Made by a program: the position numbers and the translations under genes. Positions 1 to 10,972 of a stretch of DNA of 64,000 bases are shown piece by piece (the first letter of the stretch is position 1; every line of letters starts with the position of its first letter). Location of the stretch: the NCBI GenBank assembly GCA_001643675.2, contig LSRY02000043.1, positions 124,001 to 188,000 on the forward strand, in the 5' to 3' direction. The stretch comes from Monocercomonoides exilis. Its lineage: Eukaryota > Preaxostyla > Oxymonadida > Polymastigidae. A model generated the notes under the pieces. It did no database searches. It was not told where the DNA came from and was given only the letters and a program-made list of their open reading frames with translations.

Positions 1-1
1 A

Positions 2-3000
2 ATTATGACTATTACAGATGTCTATTTTGGAAACTGTGAAGCGGAAAAAGGGAAAGACTCTGCATCTTCTTTGCTGAATGATGCAAGAGGAGGTGGAGCA
101 ATGCTTTTATCAAATCCGATGCAACATATTACGATTTCAAATTGTCTATTTGTTAGTTGCAGAGCATTAAGCAAAGGAGGCGCAATTGTTCTTTCAGTCG
201 CATTTCCTAATCAAGCAGGATACAGCAGTTCTTATTCACACAGCAGTGCAGAATCCTTAATTTGCATACAAACAACAGAAAGCAGAATTCTTCAGAGATT
301 CAATTCTGATGACAATGCTCTTATCATTTTTAGTCTATTTTCCAACTGTCAATCAAAAGCATATGGAATGGATGTTTTCGTGTCTGCAATAACTGAAGAA
401 TATTTGACGGCAATAGAAACACTGACTCATTCATCTTTTTCTTCTTCAACATCGAATTGCGCGTATTTTGCCAGAAGTAACATTTCTTCATGTTCCATGC
501 TTCCTCCTTTTCCTTTCAATCAAAACCAAACGGAATACTATGTGAATGGAAGTTCAAGTAATGCTTCTCTCTGTGGATGGAACGAAATGCCATGCAATTC
601 AATTTATCGCGCACTGGTTATGATTCGATCAACTGGAAAAAATGATGCACGTAGCGATGAGTCCTGGAGCTCCACTTTTTCAATTTCAATTGTTGACTCC
701 AAAACAGTTGATGAATTCAATTCGATGGAAATTGAAAATACAAGCATTGAAATTAACGCATCAAATTCGTTGGATGTCTGCAATATTCAAACGATTCTGA
801 ATTTACCGACTGTGCCAATTTGCTCGCTTGAAAGACAGCTGAACTCATTGTTTTTTATTCATTCGGGGTTATTAACAATGAATAAGGTCAACATTATCCA
901 CAATTCGAACTATTCTTCACAGTTTTCTTTGTTTGTGATTGATGCGAAAAGTTCCTCGAACAGTCGGAGAAATACCGAAGCAAATCTTATTCTCAATCGA
1001 TGCTCAATAACAAATTTGAAAGAAAACAGCAACATTCGTTTCCATTCTTCAACTTTCATTTTGCTATCCGGAGCGATTGTTCTGAATGAATTTGTTGCTT
1101 CTGATATTTTGCTTGAAGATTGTTCGTTTATCTCTCTGTATTCTCCTCTTGCTGAATCAGATCCGAATTCCAATAATTATTTTCGCTCACTTTCCATAAC
1201 GGGAGCTTCGTTTAAATCTGTAAATTCACTTGTCTTCAACAATACCATGAAAGATGATTCATCACCTCTTTTAATTGGCTGCTTATTTAGTGGAGAGATT
1301 GGATCTCAGGATTTTGTTTCTTTCTCAGAATGCAACATCACAAATTGCACGGCTGAGTGCGCAAGCGAAGACTGTAAGAGCGAAGCTATTTCTCTCGTTA
1401 CAGCTGAATGCAGGGCAACAGACAATCGGAGTCTTTTACTTTCTCATTCTTACATTACTGCGTCTCCCATACAAATTGGAATTATAAGCCATTGCTCATT
1501 TGAAATGGAATATGTTAAAGCTGAAGATAGTTTGCTTTCTTCGAAAAATACAGAAAACACGGAGTCATTTTGCGAGTGGAAAAATGGAGCTCTTATTCTC
1601 GATGAATCGAATGCAGCACTGACAAACGTAACAATTTCAGGCGCATCACAAGGAGCACTTTCTATTCTTCGTTTTTGCAATGTTTCTATCCAGAATAGCA
1701 CTTTTGTCAACAACCGTTTGGGAACATCAGACTTCCCTGAAATGAAGAGAAACATCTTTTGCTCTGGAAATTCATCGATTAGTCTGAAAGGGAATGTGTA
1801 TAGCAGCGATGAAGATGACCCCAACAACTGGATTATGCCCTCTGATTGCACTGTGAATCATGTAGATGAGATGGCTGGACCTATTTTCTTTGCTCCTCAC
1901 CTCGTTTCTGTTGGAAACGAAGAAGTTGACAATGAACTGAAACTTTTATTTCATGGAAGATTTATCGTCCCTTGCAATTTAACATTTGGGATTTCGATTG
2001 AAGAACAAGTGCAAGCCAATGTTAGCAACACTACTGTGCAATATTTTGAATTGAGCGATGTTTTCAATGATACAGATGCAATGGGTTATATTCCTTTGAA
2101 GATTGTCTCTGAAGCGTTACCTTCAACAGAAATACGCACGTTCCTCACAGCGTCTGTAGGAAATGAATCTTACGTTTCGGAATCTGTTGTAATCAAACAA
2201 CGAAGACAACCAGATCCTGACCCGGAACCGGACCCAGATCCTGATCCCGATCCCGATCCAGATCCCGATCCAGACCCAGACCCTGATCCCGATCCAGATC
2301 CCGATCCTGATCCCGATCCTGATCCTGATCCAGATCCCGATCCTGATCCTGATCCAGATCCAGATCCTGATCCCGATCCAGATCCCGATCCTGATCCTGA
2401 TCCAGATCCAGATCCCGATCCTGATCCCGATCCAGATCCTGATCCTGATCCTGATCCAGACCCAGATCCAGATCCCGATCCAGATCCTGATCCTGATCCA
2501 GATCCTGATCCTGATCCAGATCCCGATCCAGATCCCGATCCCGATCCAGATCCCGATCCTGATCCTGATCCAGATCCAGATCCCGATCCTGATCCCGATC
2601 CAGATCCTGATCCTGATCCTGATCCAGACCCAGATCCAGATCCCGATCCAGATCCTGATCCTGATCCAGATCCTGATCCTGATCCAGATCCCGATCCAGA
2701 TCCCGATCCTGATCCTGATCCTGATCCTGATCCTGATCCAGATCCTGATCCAGATCCAGATCCAGATCCAGATCCAGATCCTGATCCAGATCCTGATCCA
2801 GATCCTGATCCCGATCCTGATCCAGATCCTGATCCTGATCCTGATCCTGATCCAGATCCAGATCCAGATCCAGATCCTGATCCTGATCCTGATCCCGATC
2901 CAGATCCTGATCCTGATCCTGATCCTGATCCAGATCCTGATCCAGATCCTGATCCTGATCCAGATCCTGATCCTGATCCTGATCCTGATCCAGATCCTGA

Positions 3001-5104
3001 TCCAGATCCAGATCCAGATCCAGATCCAGATCCTGATCCTGATCCTGATCCAGATCCTGATCCAGATCCAGATCCAGATCCTGATCCTGATCCTGATCCT
3101 GATCCAGATCCAGATCCTGATCCTGATCCTGATCCAGATCCTGATCCAGATCCAGATCCTGATCCTGAGCCTAACCCGATTCCAAGGCAAGGGGCTTGCT
3201 GCAATTCAAGCGCCAGCTCAATAGCATGGGTTTACCTCAACATTTGCAATTGTCCTCCGTCATATCCTCCTCCTTCCCCGGATCCAACACCTGAACCATC
3301 TCCAGGCGGAAACTCAAACACAACGACAGTGACGAACACCAGCGATGAAAAGTTGTCAAAGCTGGCTTCCACAAACAGCAACATGATGTATTTCCTTGTA
3401 GCACTCGTCATTTTGCTTCTGCTTGCGTGCTCTTTTGCCTTATGCTACTTCTGCTGTGCGAGATGCTGCCGCAACCGAAAACGGAGAAGACCAGCAAAAA
3501 AGCAGAGAATACGCATTTCGAACAAAAGCACCGAAACAGACCCAGTCGAAGAGCAGAGCATTCCGCTGACTCATTTTCTGCTTCCGCCTTTTGGATTGGA
3601 GCAGCCAGACATGCCAGATGTTGCGCCTGTGCCTTCCCCTGAATCAACTCCGCCTCCTCCATCCAAGTTGACATATCGCGCAATGGTGGCGCAAGATCCA
3701 TTCAACATTGTGAATGTCAATTCGGATGACTGTCTGTGGAATACCCTTCATGTGTTTTCGCCAACGCAGCCAGAATTTTTGCAGTTTATTTCTGACTCAG
3801 ACTTTCCTGATGGCAAAGAGCGTTGGAAGGGTTCAAAGCAATGCAATATTCGAGATAAGAGAGTTAATGTGGTTCCTCTTTCTGGCTGGCACGGAGAGAA
3901 TGAAGGATGGCCAGTGCTTGTGATTATCGAAATAGCTACTGCCATAATAAGAGGCCTTCTGCACCTTTTGCAGGTTTCCAGCAGCTATGCGCTTGGCGAA
4001 GATTTGGGCATATTGCAAGACACACCGAGCAATGAAAGGATATCTCCTGTTGACGAGCTGTTCACACATTTGTCTCCCTTTTCAGTGTTCTGCTTTGACG
4101 GCGAGGAATCTTCAGAAGAAATGCTAAAGCATGCTCAACAGCAAAGACGAGGCAAGCATCGCAAGCGGTTGCTGCTACGTGGTCATCGGCAACGTCAATC
4201 GCCAACTGCTTTTCAGACTGGCAATAAACATCAAAAGCAACAGAATGTTCAACCAAACAAAAAGGAGTCAATACATTCCATTTGTGTCTGCTTGGCTGTC
4301 AACAAAATTGACATTGTTGAAGCTATTCGATATTTTGCGCCTGAATTCGAAGGGCAGAGATTTAAAACAGATGAAACTCAAAGTGAAGAGCCAGATCAAA
4401 CAGAAAGCCCTCTTTCTTCTTCAACTGAATATTCGCCTTCAGCTATGCTTTTGGCTTCAACGTCTGAGCCAATCATTCCTATCAAAAGATCCCCTCTTGC
4501 ATCAGCCTTCCCCTCTCCACAAAAAGTCGCGAAGTCGTCGTATCCTTCGCCAATAGCATTCGACTTCTATTCCAAAAACACATCTCCAATGGATAGTTCT
4601 GCTGCATCTCCTTTAGATCTCCACAAGAAACCATTTCATTCTCCATCAATTTCGATCTCTTCTTTGTCTTCTCCTTCTTCATCTCTGTCCTCCTCTGCTT
4701 CTTCCTCTCCATCTTCAGATTCAATCACCACTTCATCCTCTTCAACATCCACCTCATCCTCCACCTCATCTTCTTCTCTATCCGCACACAACAAACGCCC
4801 TCGCCTTTCTCATCTGCCTCGCCAGCGGCCTGACTACTCGCGGTGTGCTGTGTTCAGCCTGGGCCTGATGATCTGGGAGATGGCAACAGGCAAAGTGCCC
4901 TTTGAGAATCTGGACCCAGTCACTGCCTCTGTGTGCATTGCCGAGCAAGAGCTGCCTCCTCTTTCGTGTGTGGCAGACGACGCGTTGGCTTCGGTCATCA
5001 CAAAGTGCCTTGCATTCGATCCTCTGAAGCGCATCTCGCTGGAAGAGCTGGAGGAATGCCTGCAAATGGCACAACTAGCGAAGACAAGGCCGCTTCTCCC
5101 TTGA
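2..5104 (+). CDS. Beta-helix / Asp-Pro stalk / TM / pseudokinase surface protein, 5' partial
   Basis: The frame is open from base 2, so the true start probably lies upstream; the first ATG is at 5. Residues below count from that ATG. Residues 1-735 are a Cys/Ser/Asn-rich ectodomain of short repeats (N-C-x-F, G-G-A-I) typical of right-handed parallel beta-helices. One module cap sits near residue 189 (CGWNEMPCNSI). Residues 737-1054 are (Asp-Pro)n, then a Cys- and Pro-rich neck and one membrane span at about 1127-1149, followed by a basic Cys-rich stop-transfer segment. The cytoplasmic part resembles a kinase C-lobe: an APE-like motif (RYFAPEF, about 1442), a Ser-rich insertion of roughly 150 residues, a subdomain IX-like helix (FSLGLMIWEMATG, about 1614) and RISLEEL near 1676. 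I see no HRD or DFG, so it is probably a pseudokinase. No intron is needed. The stop is TGA. It is a diverged paralogue of the genes at 11542-17910 and 20895-29126. Family recognition is from sequence pattern only. Confidence 0.8.
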   Translation: MMTITDVYFGNCEAEKGKDSASSLLNDARGGGAMLLSNPMQHITISNCLFVSCRALSKGGAIVLSVAFPNQAGYSSSYSHSSAESLICIQTTESRILQRFNSDDNALIIFSLFSNCQSKAYGMDVFVSAITEEYLTAIETLTHSSFSSSTSNCAYFARSNISSCSMLPPFPFNQNQTEYYVNGSSSNASLCGWNEMPCNSIYRALVMIRSTGKNDARSDESWSSTFSISIVDSKTVDEFNSMEIENTSIEINASNSLDVCNIQTILNLPTVPICSLERQLNSLFFIHSGLLTMNKVNIIHNSNYSSQFSLFVIDAKSSSNSRRNTEANLILNRCSITNLKENSNIRFHSSTFILLSGAIVLNEFVASDILLEDCSFISLYSPLAESDPNSNNYFRSLSITGASFKSVNSLVFNNTMKDDSSPLLIGCLFSGEIGSQDFVSFSECNITNCTAECASEDCKSEAISLVTAECRATDNRSLLLSHSYITASPIQIGIISHCSFEMEYVKAEDSLLSSKNTENTESFCEWKNGALILDESNAALTNVTISGASQGALSILRFCNVSIQNSTFVNNRLGTSDFPEMKRNIFCSGNSSISLKGNVYSSDEDDPNNWIMPSDCTVNHVDEMAGPIFFAPHLVSVGNEEVDNELKLLFHGRFIVPCNLTFGISIEEQVQANVSNTTVQYFELSDVFNDTDAMGYIPLKIVSEALPSTEIRTFLTASVGNESYVSESVVIKQRRQPDPDPEPDPDPDPDPDPDPDPDPDPDPDPDPDPDPDPDPDPDPDPDPDPDPDPDPDPDPDPDPDPDPDPDPDPDPDPDPDPDPDPDPDPDPDPDPDPDPDPDPDPDPDPDPDPDPDPDPDPDPDPDPDPDPDPDPDPDPDPDPDPDPDPDPDPDPDPDPDPDPDPDPDPDPDPDPDPDPDPDPDPDPDPDPDPDPDPDPDPDPDPDPDPDPDPDPDPDPDPDPDPDPDPDPDPDPDPDPDPDPDPDPDPDPDPDPDPDPDPDPDPDPDPDPDPDPDPDPDPDPDPDPDPDPDPDPDPDPDPDPDPDPDPDPDPDPDPDPEPNPIPRQGACCNSSASSIAWVYLNICNCPPSYPPPSPDPTPEPSPGGNSNTTTVTNTSDEKLSKLASTNSNMMYFLVALVILLLLACSFALCYFCCARCCRNRKRRRPAKKQRIRISNKSTETDPVEEQSIPLTHFLLPPFGLEQPDMPDVAPVPSPESTPPPPSKLTYRAMVAQDPFNIVNVNSDDCLWNTLHVFSPTQPEFLQFISDSDFPDGKERWKGSKQCNIRDKRVNVVPLSGWHGENEGWPVLVIIEIATAIIRGLLHLLQVSSSYALGEDLGILQDTPSNERISPVDELFTHLSPFSVFCFDGEESSEEMLKHAQQQRRGKHRKRLLLRGHRQRQSPTAFQTGNKHQKQQNVQPNKKESIHSICVCLAVNKIDIVEAIRYFAPEFEGQRFKTDETQSEEPDQTESPLSSSTEYSPSAMLLASTSEPIIPIKRSPLASAFPSPQKVAKSSYPSPIAFDFYSKNTSPMDSSAASPLDLHKKPFHSPSISISSLSSPSSSLSSSASSSPSSDSITTSSSSTSTSSSTSSSSLSAHNKRPRLSHLPRQRPDYSRCAVFSLGLMIWEMATGKVPFENLDPVTASVCIAEQELPPLSCVADDALASVITKCLAFDPLKRISLEELEECLQMAQLAKTRPLLP
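2213..3166 (+). repeat. GAYCCN hexanucleotide array encoding (Asp-Pro)159
   Basis: The array has 159 tandem six-base units in frame with the surrounding gene. Nearly every unit encodes Asp-Pro; one early unit is Glu-Pro. Units differ almost only at the wobble base (GATCCA, GATCCT, GATCCC, a few GACCC), which shows selection for the dipeptide or repeated unit exchange. Inside it, 2369-2536 and 2537-2704 are identical 168-bp tandem copies, with the match running on to 2541/2709. The antisense reading frames (Gly-Ser or Ile-Arg/Ile-Trp runs) are shadows of this array. Confidence 0.97.
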
Positions 5105-5426
5105 TGAGTGGAATAGATTATAAAGTTGATTTCCACTTATTTTTAGCAAGTTTTATTTTTTTCTTATAAAAATTGCATTTTCATTTTTATTTATGTACTT
5201 TAAGTTATCAACAATACAGGCACACTTTTGAATATTTATTTATGATTATAAAAAAATAATTTTTTTTCATATAATAATTCTTATTTCTTATCAAAAATAA
5301 CTAAAAATAAATAGTCAAAATTTTAATGTTCATCTTATGCTTTTTATTAAAAATTATTTCCCCATTTGTTTTCGTAATTATCACTTTTTGCCATTTTCAA
5401 ATTGTTTCATCTTTAACAAAAGCTTT
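5105..5426. other. Convergent intergenic spacer
   Basis: AT-rich spacer between the 3' ends of two convergent genes. It must hold both 3' ends, but I see no distinct polyadenylation signal or RNA gene. Confidence 0.5.
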
Positions 5427-6688
5427 TTATGCACCGAACTTTGGTGTACAATGCAGACGATATGCAATTTCAGACAAAAGCTGTTCGGCTCTAATTGTTT
5501 TCCAGGAACCATGTTCAAAGCTCTCTTCACAGAATTCTGTCTGCTCATCAATTCTCGTATGCCCTGGGCAACAGTGCACAAATCCAAGCCGTTTATTAGA
5601 TCTTGTAGATTAATGAGAAAGATTATGGATTAATGTGTGCAATAAAACATGATTTGAACATAATAGCATAATTAAATTATTAAAAAATAGAAGCTAAGAA
5701 CATACAATTGCTTATATATATCTCTGTCAAAAGAAAAGTGATATGATGGCTTGATTAAGTATTCTTCACGTGACAAAGGTTTAACTGTACCGAATAACAA
5801 ACAAAAAAAATATTTTGTTAAAAATGTTTGAAAAATTATTTTCCACGTTCCCAAAAATGAAAATACAAACCTTCCCAACCGCTTCCAACAAGTGAAATCC
5901 AAAGTGAATGTGGAGGAGGAGGAGGCGGCTTTGCTGCAAGTGCATCTTGCTTTATAAACAGTTCATTCACCAATTCCGAAGAAGGAGGAAGTGGCTTTCC
6001 ATAATCAATAGGTGGAAGAGGATAAGTTGGAGAAGAATCAGATGGATTATGCATGAAATATGTAATCACTTCATTAAATGTAAGCAAAATGTCTGCAGGA
6101 CTCAATGATTTAGATGAAGGAACCTCGTGCCCAGAAGATTCCTCAGGAATAAGATGGATCATTAAAACATTGATTTTAGAAGGCTTATCAGGCTCAGATA
6201 ATTGAAGGAATTCGTTGCATCGATTAACGATATGATGAACAAGCTCTGAAATGCAAAAAAGAAAGAAAAGTATTTAAATCTTCCTGAATAAAATTTTTAT
6301 GAGAAAAATCACCTTCTTTCGAATTCTGAATTGAAAATACAGAAATTGAATGCGCTTTCGATCCGTACTTCAAAAGTTTTGTCGAAGATTCTGCGAATCG
6401 TTGCGAATTTGTTTCAACATGAATTGAAAGCTTTCCGTATCTCTCATTAAACGCAGATTCCTCTTCAGCAGCGTTTTCTTCAACACCAATTCCAAGAATT
6501 TGTAAAAATGGCGATACAGATTCAGGAACATTTCTGTAAGCAAGTAATCCAGACGAGCCAAATTGCATTAGGCTTTTTAATCCAAAGAGCTTTTCCTTTT
6601 CAATCAATAATGCTGTTTCTTTGGAGTCTCCACGGAAAATACCCTCTCCGGAAAGAAGAAGATATTTAAGAGGTTCAACTGACACCAT
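5427..6688 (-). CDS. Unrecognised 4-exon gene (334 aa)
   Basis: Exons by frame and GT-AG phase: 6313-6688, 5871-6245, 5706-5784 and 5427-5601. Introns are 67, 86 and 104 bp, in phases 1, 1 and 2. The joined frame gives 334 residues ending in TAA. The second exon contains an Ile/Val-rich strand pattern (INVLMIHLIPEE), then a proline run (PPPPPP) and a hydrophobic LWISLVGSG segment. The last exon is Cys/Glu-rich (EFCEESFEHGSW). No signal peptide or membrane span is visible. I do not recognise the family. Exon 2 recalls, very weakly, the segment after the VWA domain of Integrator subunit 13 (Asunder), which is not enough for a name. The start ATG lies 51 bp from the start of the divergent armadillo-like gene. 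Exon 4 is less certain than the rest because it rests on one donor/acceptor choice. Confidence 0.65.
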
Positions 6689-6739
6689 CTATTTTTTTTG
6701 ATGAGTCTAGCAGACAAATAAACAAAATACTATTTAATT

Positions 6740-9008
6740 ATGAATAAGATCAATGAAAATAAAAAAGAATATATAAATTATGATCCAAAATTAATATTTC
6801 GAGATTTATGGCAGGCATGTAAAATTCCTCATTACATTTTGCTCCTTCACCTAGTTTTTTGTCAAAATTTATTTGAAAATGTAGAAAGGCCATGGACTTC
6901 ACTTCTAGAAACGAAACTCGCTTCAATTGGATTATCTCAAAATCATATTGATACCTTGTCAAATTTTCTTTCACTTCAAACTTTATATGATGGATATGTT
7001 GTTCCCAATAAAAAGGAACTGCTTTATTCACATCTTGCTCAACATCTTGCGATTGACGATTCGCTTGCTTTTTCTGTTGCAAACGCATTATTTTCAATTA
7101 ATTTCGGTTTTTGCTTTTTGCTATTTTCTCATTTTATTATTGCTTGTTTATTATTTCAGAACAAGCGTTCGAACAATTTCCTCACAGAGCAGAAGAAGTC
7201 AATAAACATCATATTCAAAATTCTTTTTTTCCAAATACTCCAGTGGATCCAGCAACAATTACACTTCTTTCTGAAAAAGAACCAGGTTGAGCTTTACATC
7301 ATTATTATACAAACTGTGAATTTTTTCCTCTTCTGTTTTCTTTCTTTTTTTTTTAAAACTGAAGAACTCGATTTGGAATCTGCATTTTCTCATTTGTTGC
7401 ATTACACGGTTGAAAAATCCCAACAAACCGTCGCCGCATTGCTTTATATTTCTGCACATCTTTGTGATGGTTTCAATGATTTTCTTAATGATAATGTTTA
7501 TTAATCCTTTTTTAAATTTTCTTTTTAACTGTTTTGTGTGAATATAATTTAATTTGATAATTACCTTAGATACCTTTTTTTCAACGGTAACAACAACTTC
7601 ACCAACACTTCAATCAATTTTAATATCGTTGCTCCAAACATCCCGTGGCCTTGACATAGATGTTGTTGATGAGACTTTGCTTCTTTTGATAAAGCTATGC
7701 TGCCATGGTATTTTGTTTCTTTTGGCTTTGGTGGTCGACACTATGTTTAAATTCATATGATTATAAATTTTTTGTCCAATTTGCAAATTATGAATGGAAA
7801 TGATTATTAACATCTAAACATATTCTTTCTCATTTTATATTAGAGGAACTTAGCATTACGTTGGGAAAGCAAAAGTTAATGGAAGATGTCGTCGGTATAA
7901 TACGTGCTTATCTTCCAAAGGGAAAAGCATTAAAAGACGAGACAAGGAGGCTCATTGCATCAAAGCTGATTAAACGCGCAACATATTTGTTGTTCATTCT
8001 CTGCCATCAAAGTATGCACACAATCATCTAATCTTTTTTTCTCTTCTGTGTAACTGCTTCGCTTTTTATTGAAAAAAAAATGTATATTTATAAATCAAAA
8101 CTTTCATTCAACAACAATTATACGATTAATCATTTCAGACGAGAACGTGCAAAGGGCGATTGATGATGGCGTGACAGGCGTTTGTGCAGATGTTCTGTCC
8201 ACATTTGGCACAGAAACAACAAACCATGTGAAGAGCGTGTGCGACTTAATAAGCTTGTTGATGGCAGAAGGTTTGCCTTTACAGAAAATGCGTCTGTCAC
8301 TTGAAATATAGAAAAAAATGTGAATTGAGAATTTCTGAATGAAACAATCAAAAAGTTTCATCTATAATTATTTTATTTAAATAAAATTTTAAAGCAAAAA
8401 CTCGACATTTTTTGATTTTGCTTTGTGAAATTTATTTTTCAACGATCAATCTCTTTCTTTTCTTCATTTCGAATCAGAATCTAATCTTGGATATCTTTTT
8501 TCGTTGAGAGTGATCGATTTGCTAATGGATCAGTTGAATGCCTGCATCGAGCCTCTCCACGATGCACTGCTTTTCCCTGAGAAAGAAGATGAGCTAATAT
8601 TCCATATTTCAAAAGCGCTTGCACATTTCTCTACTTCTGGTTTGTTGTTTTTTTTATTTTTGAAATTTCATTGAAGATTTTTTAATATCCTAATTTTTTT
8701 ATACAATTGCGCTAAAAATGTGTCTTCAACGAATGATAATTTTTGGATGATTAATTTGAATTTAATAATTTTACTCTGTTAAATCATGTTTTTTTTTCCC
8801 CGATAACTTTTCATATATTTTTCCTTTTAGATATAGTTCTAAGCACACTCTCTGCTCCTGCAAATCTTCAGACTATTCTTTCTGCACTGAACTCAGCGCT
8901 TGTTGTTTCACCTCATTCTGTCGCTCAACTTGTGATCATTCTTGGAAACATAACAGCAAACGGTATTAGAATTTTTTAACTTCACCAAATAACGAGAAAA
9001 ATGATTTC

Positions 9009-9041
<33 letters not shown>

Positions 9042-10648
9042 TCTATTTATTTTTTTGATTATTTTTGCTTGTGCTGTTTGAAACCAGACAAATCGAGAGG
9101 CAATATTGCAGAAATGAAGAAGGTTAGTGTATCGCTCATGAAAACATTGAATCGCTTTTCGAATGCATCTTTCCCAAGCATTCTGCTTTCTACTCTTTCT
9201 GCACTTAGAAACATTTGCATTGATGGTTTTTATTTGCAATTTCTTCTTTGGAAATTCATATTTTGTTAAATTATTTAATCACGAACGATGCACACGATAA
9301 TTCTGCTTCCACTTTTACGGCTTTTTGTGTAGGATCTTTGGCTGCATTTGTCGGAAGCAGCGTTGGCATAACAGTTTTAATGAGATGCTTAAAGGGAAAT
9401 ATATCCAATAATGAAATTATTGCTTCAGTTTTACAAACGTTATTTATCTTATCAGAACAAGGTTTGCGACTTTTCATTAATATAACCAAAAAAGAAGTAT
9501 TTTAATTATTATTAAACACTTCTTGCTTTCACTCAAATTTTTGTCTGATTTCATATTCACTTTATATTTTCCAAATGTTTATTTGAATTTTTGCGATATT
9601 TGATATCTTTACAGAAAATTGCAGAACATTCTTATCTCAAGTTGAGAATTTGACAACCTTTCTGCAGCTTTTGAATGAATGTGCAAAGAACAATTTGATA
9701 TTGGATAATCTTTTATCTCTTTTGTTGAATTTAACTACTGATGGTGTGCAATATTAGCATTTCGCTGCATTTTCAAGGGAATTTCTAATTTTCCAAATAC
9801 CTTGTGAAAACATTTATTGAAAAGGATAAAAAATCTTCATTTTTTAAATTCTATTTGTCATTTTTAATTTTATTTTGTCATTAATTAATTTATCTTTTTT
9901 TGTTTTTAATTATTTTAGAAAACACCCAACAAATTGTAGCAAATTTAATAATGCCTTCAAATTTACTACAAATATGTCAATCTGCAAACATTTCTGAAAA
10001 CAATCTCATTTCGTCTTGTGAATTAATTAGAAATCTTTCTTTTGTGGGTGTGCATTTGCTGTTAATAAAGTTCCTGATATACAATTTCTTTCACACATCT
10101 TCTATACACATGATTTTTAATTTGGAATGATTATTTTATCATCATTTATAAAATAAAGATGAAATGCCGGTAGCTTTGATCAATTCTGGTGCTGTGAATG
10201 TTTTATTTACTGTCTTGAGACAGCCTCTTTTAACTCAACAAAATCTACTCAAGCTACACACAGTTATACTTCAAACACTCTATATTTTTTCTTCTGTAGG
10301 TTTGTGAAGTTATTGAAAATACAGCTTTTGGAATTGACCCATCAATTCTCTTATTTTTATCTATTGTTATTTTAATTATAATTTATCCTTCCTTTTTTAT
10401 TTTTTTTTTACTATTTTCTTTTCCATATTTTATTTTTCATATTATTTTCCCCCCATTTATTGTGTAATTTTTAATAATAACAATAACATTTAAAAAAAAA
10501 AGATGGAGTTCGACCGTTTTTCCCACAGATGGATGAGACCATTTCACGTGTATTATCGCAACATTCTGCCAGAGGAAAGTCACAAATTTCAGATGATGAT
10601 ACAATTCCACAAGTTGCTACATATCTTTATTCATTCATGAAGTCATGA
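6740..10648 (+). CDS. Armadillo/HEAT-like helical repeat protein, 14 exons
   Basis: Exons: 6740-7106, 7160-7285, 7365-7469, 7570-7707, 7844-8011, 8139-8270, 8478-8639, 8831-8962, 9088-9225, 9333-9461, 9615-9743, 9919-10047, 10159-10299 and 10503-10648. They join to 713 residues ending in TGA. The product is almost wholly amphipathic helix, with Leu/Ile-rich stretches and turn segments such as LLSLLLNLTTDEN and LISSCELIRNLSF, as in armadillo repeats. All 13 introns are in phase 1. Internal exons are 105-168 nt, close to the length of one 42-residue repeat. No signal peptide or membrane span is seen. I cannot assign an orthologue. The exon 10 acceptor (at 9331-9332) is the least certain; an in-frame stretch just upstream also looks weakly coding. 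Confidence 0.85.
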
Positions 10649-10972
10649 CTCGATGAATTATTGTTTTTTAATTTTTTATTCTCATTTTATCACTTTTTTT
10701 GCAAACTTGAAAACAACCAAAAAATGAACAAATCGAAAAAAATTTGTGTACAAAGTTATTGTCTGCCAAAACTGTTATTAATCTGCGTTTTTTCCCAAGA
10801 ATATCTCAACCATAAAGAATATTTCTGCACAATGCTTTCGTGCGAAACTTTTTGGATTGATGAGAGAATAACAGAACAAGAAATTATCAATCACAAAATA
10901 CAAATTATTCATGTTTTATCATTTATCTTTTTCAAAAATCCCAATCCAGTGAAAGGCTTAACCCATGATTAT
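10649..10972. other. Spacer between the armadillo-like gene and the inverted-repeat arm
   Basis: Unique AT-rich sequence. A 111-codon open frame runs through it into the repeat arm, but its composition is not gene-like, and nothing else stands out. Confidence 0.4.

Noticed and set aside
2213-3166. CRISPR-like array
   Set aside because: There are no spacers; it is a simple coding hexanucleotide repeat in a eukaryotic gene.
2123-3204. Two long minus-strand frames of Gly-Ser and Ile-Arg/Ile-Trp repeats
   Set aside because: They are the antisense reading of the GAYCCN array encoding Asp-Pro on the + strand.
5326-5633. Two + strand frames of about 95 codons, one with a signal-like N-terminus and many Cys
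   Set aside because: They lie antisense to the last exon (5427-5601) and the adjoining 3' intron of the minus-strand gene, which fits by frame and splice phase.
9280-9332. Extending exon 10 of the armadillo-like gene upstream
   Set aside because: No AG acceptor fits the phase; the canonical acceptor at 9331-9332 closes the frame.
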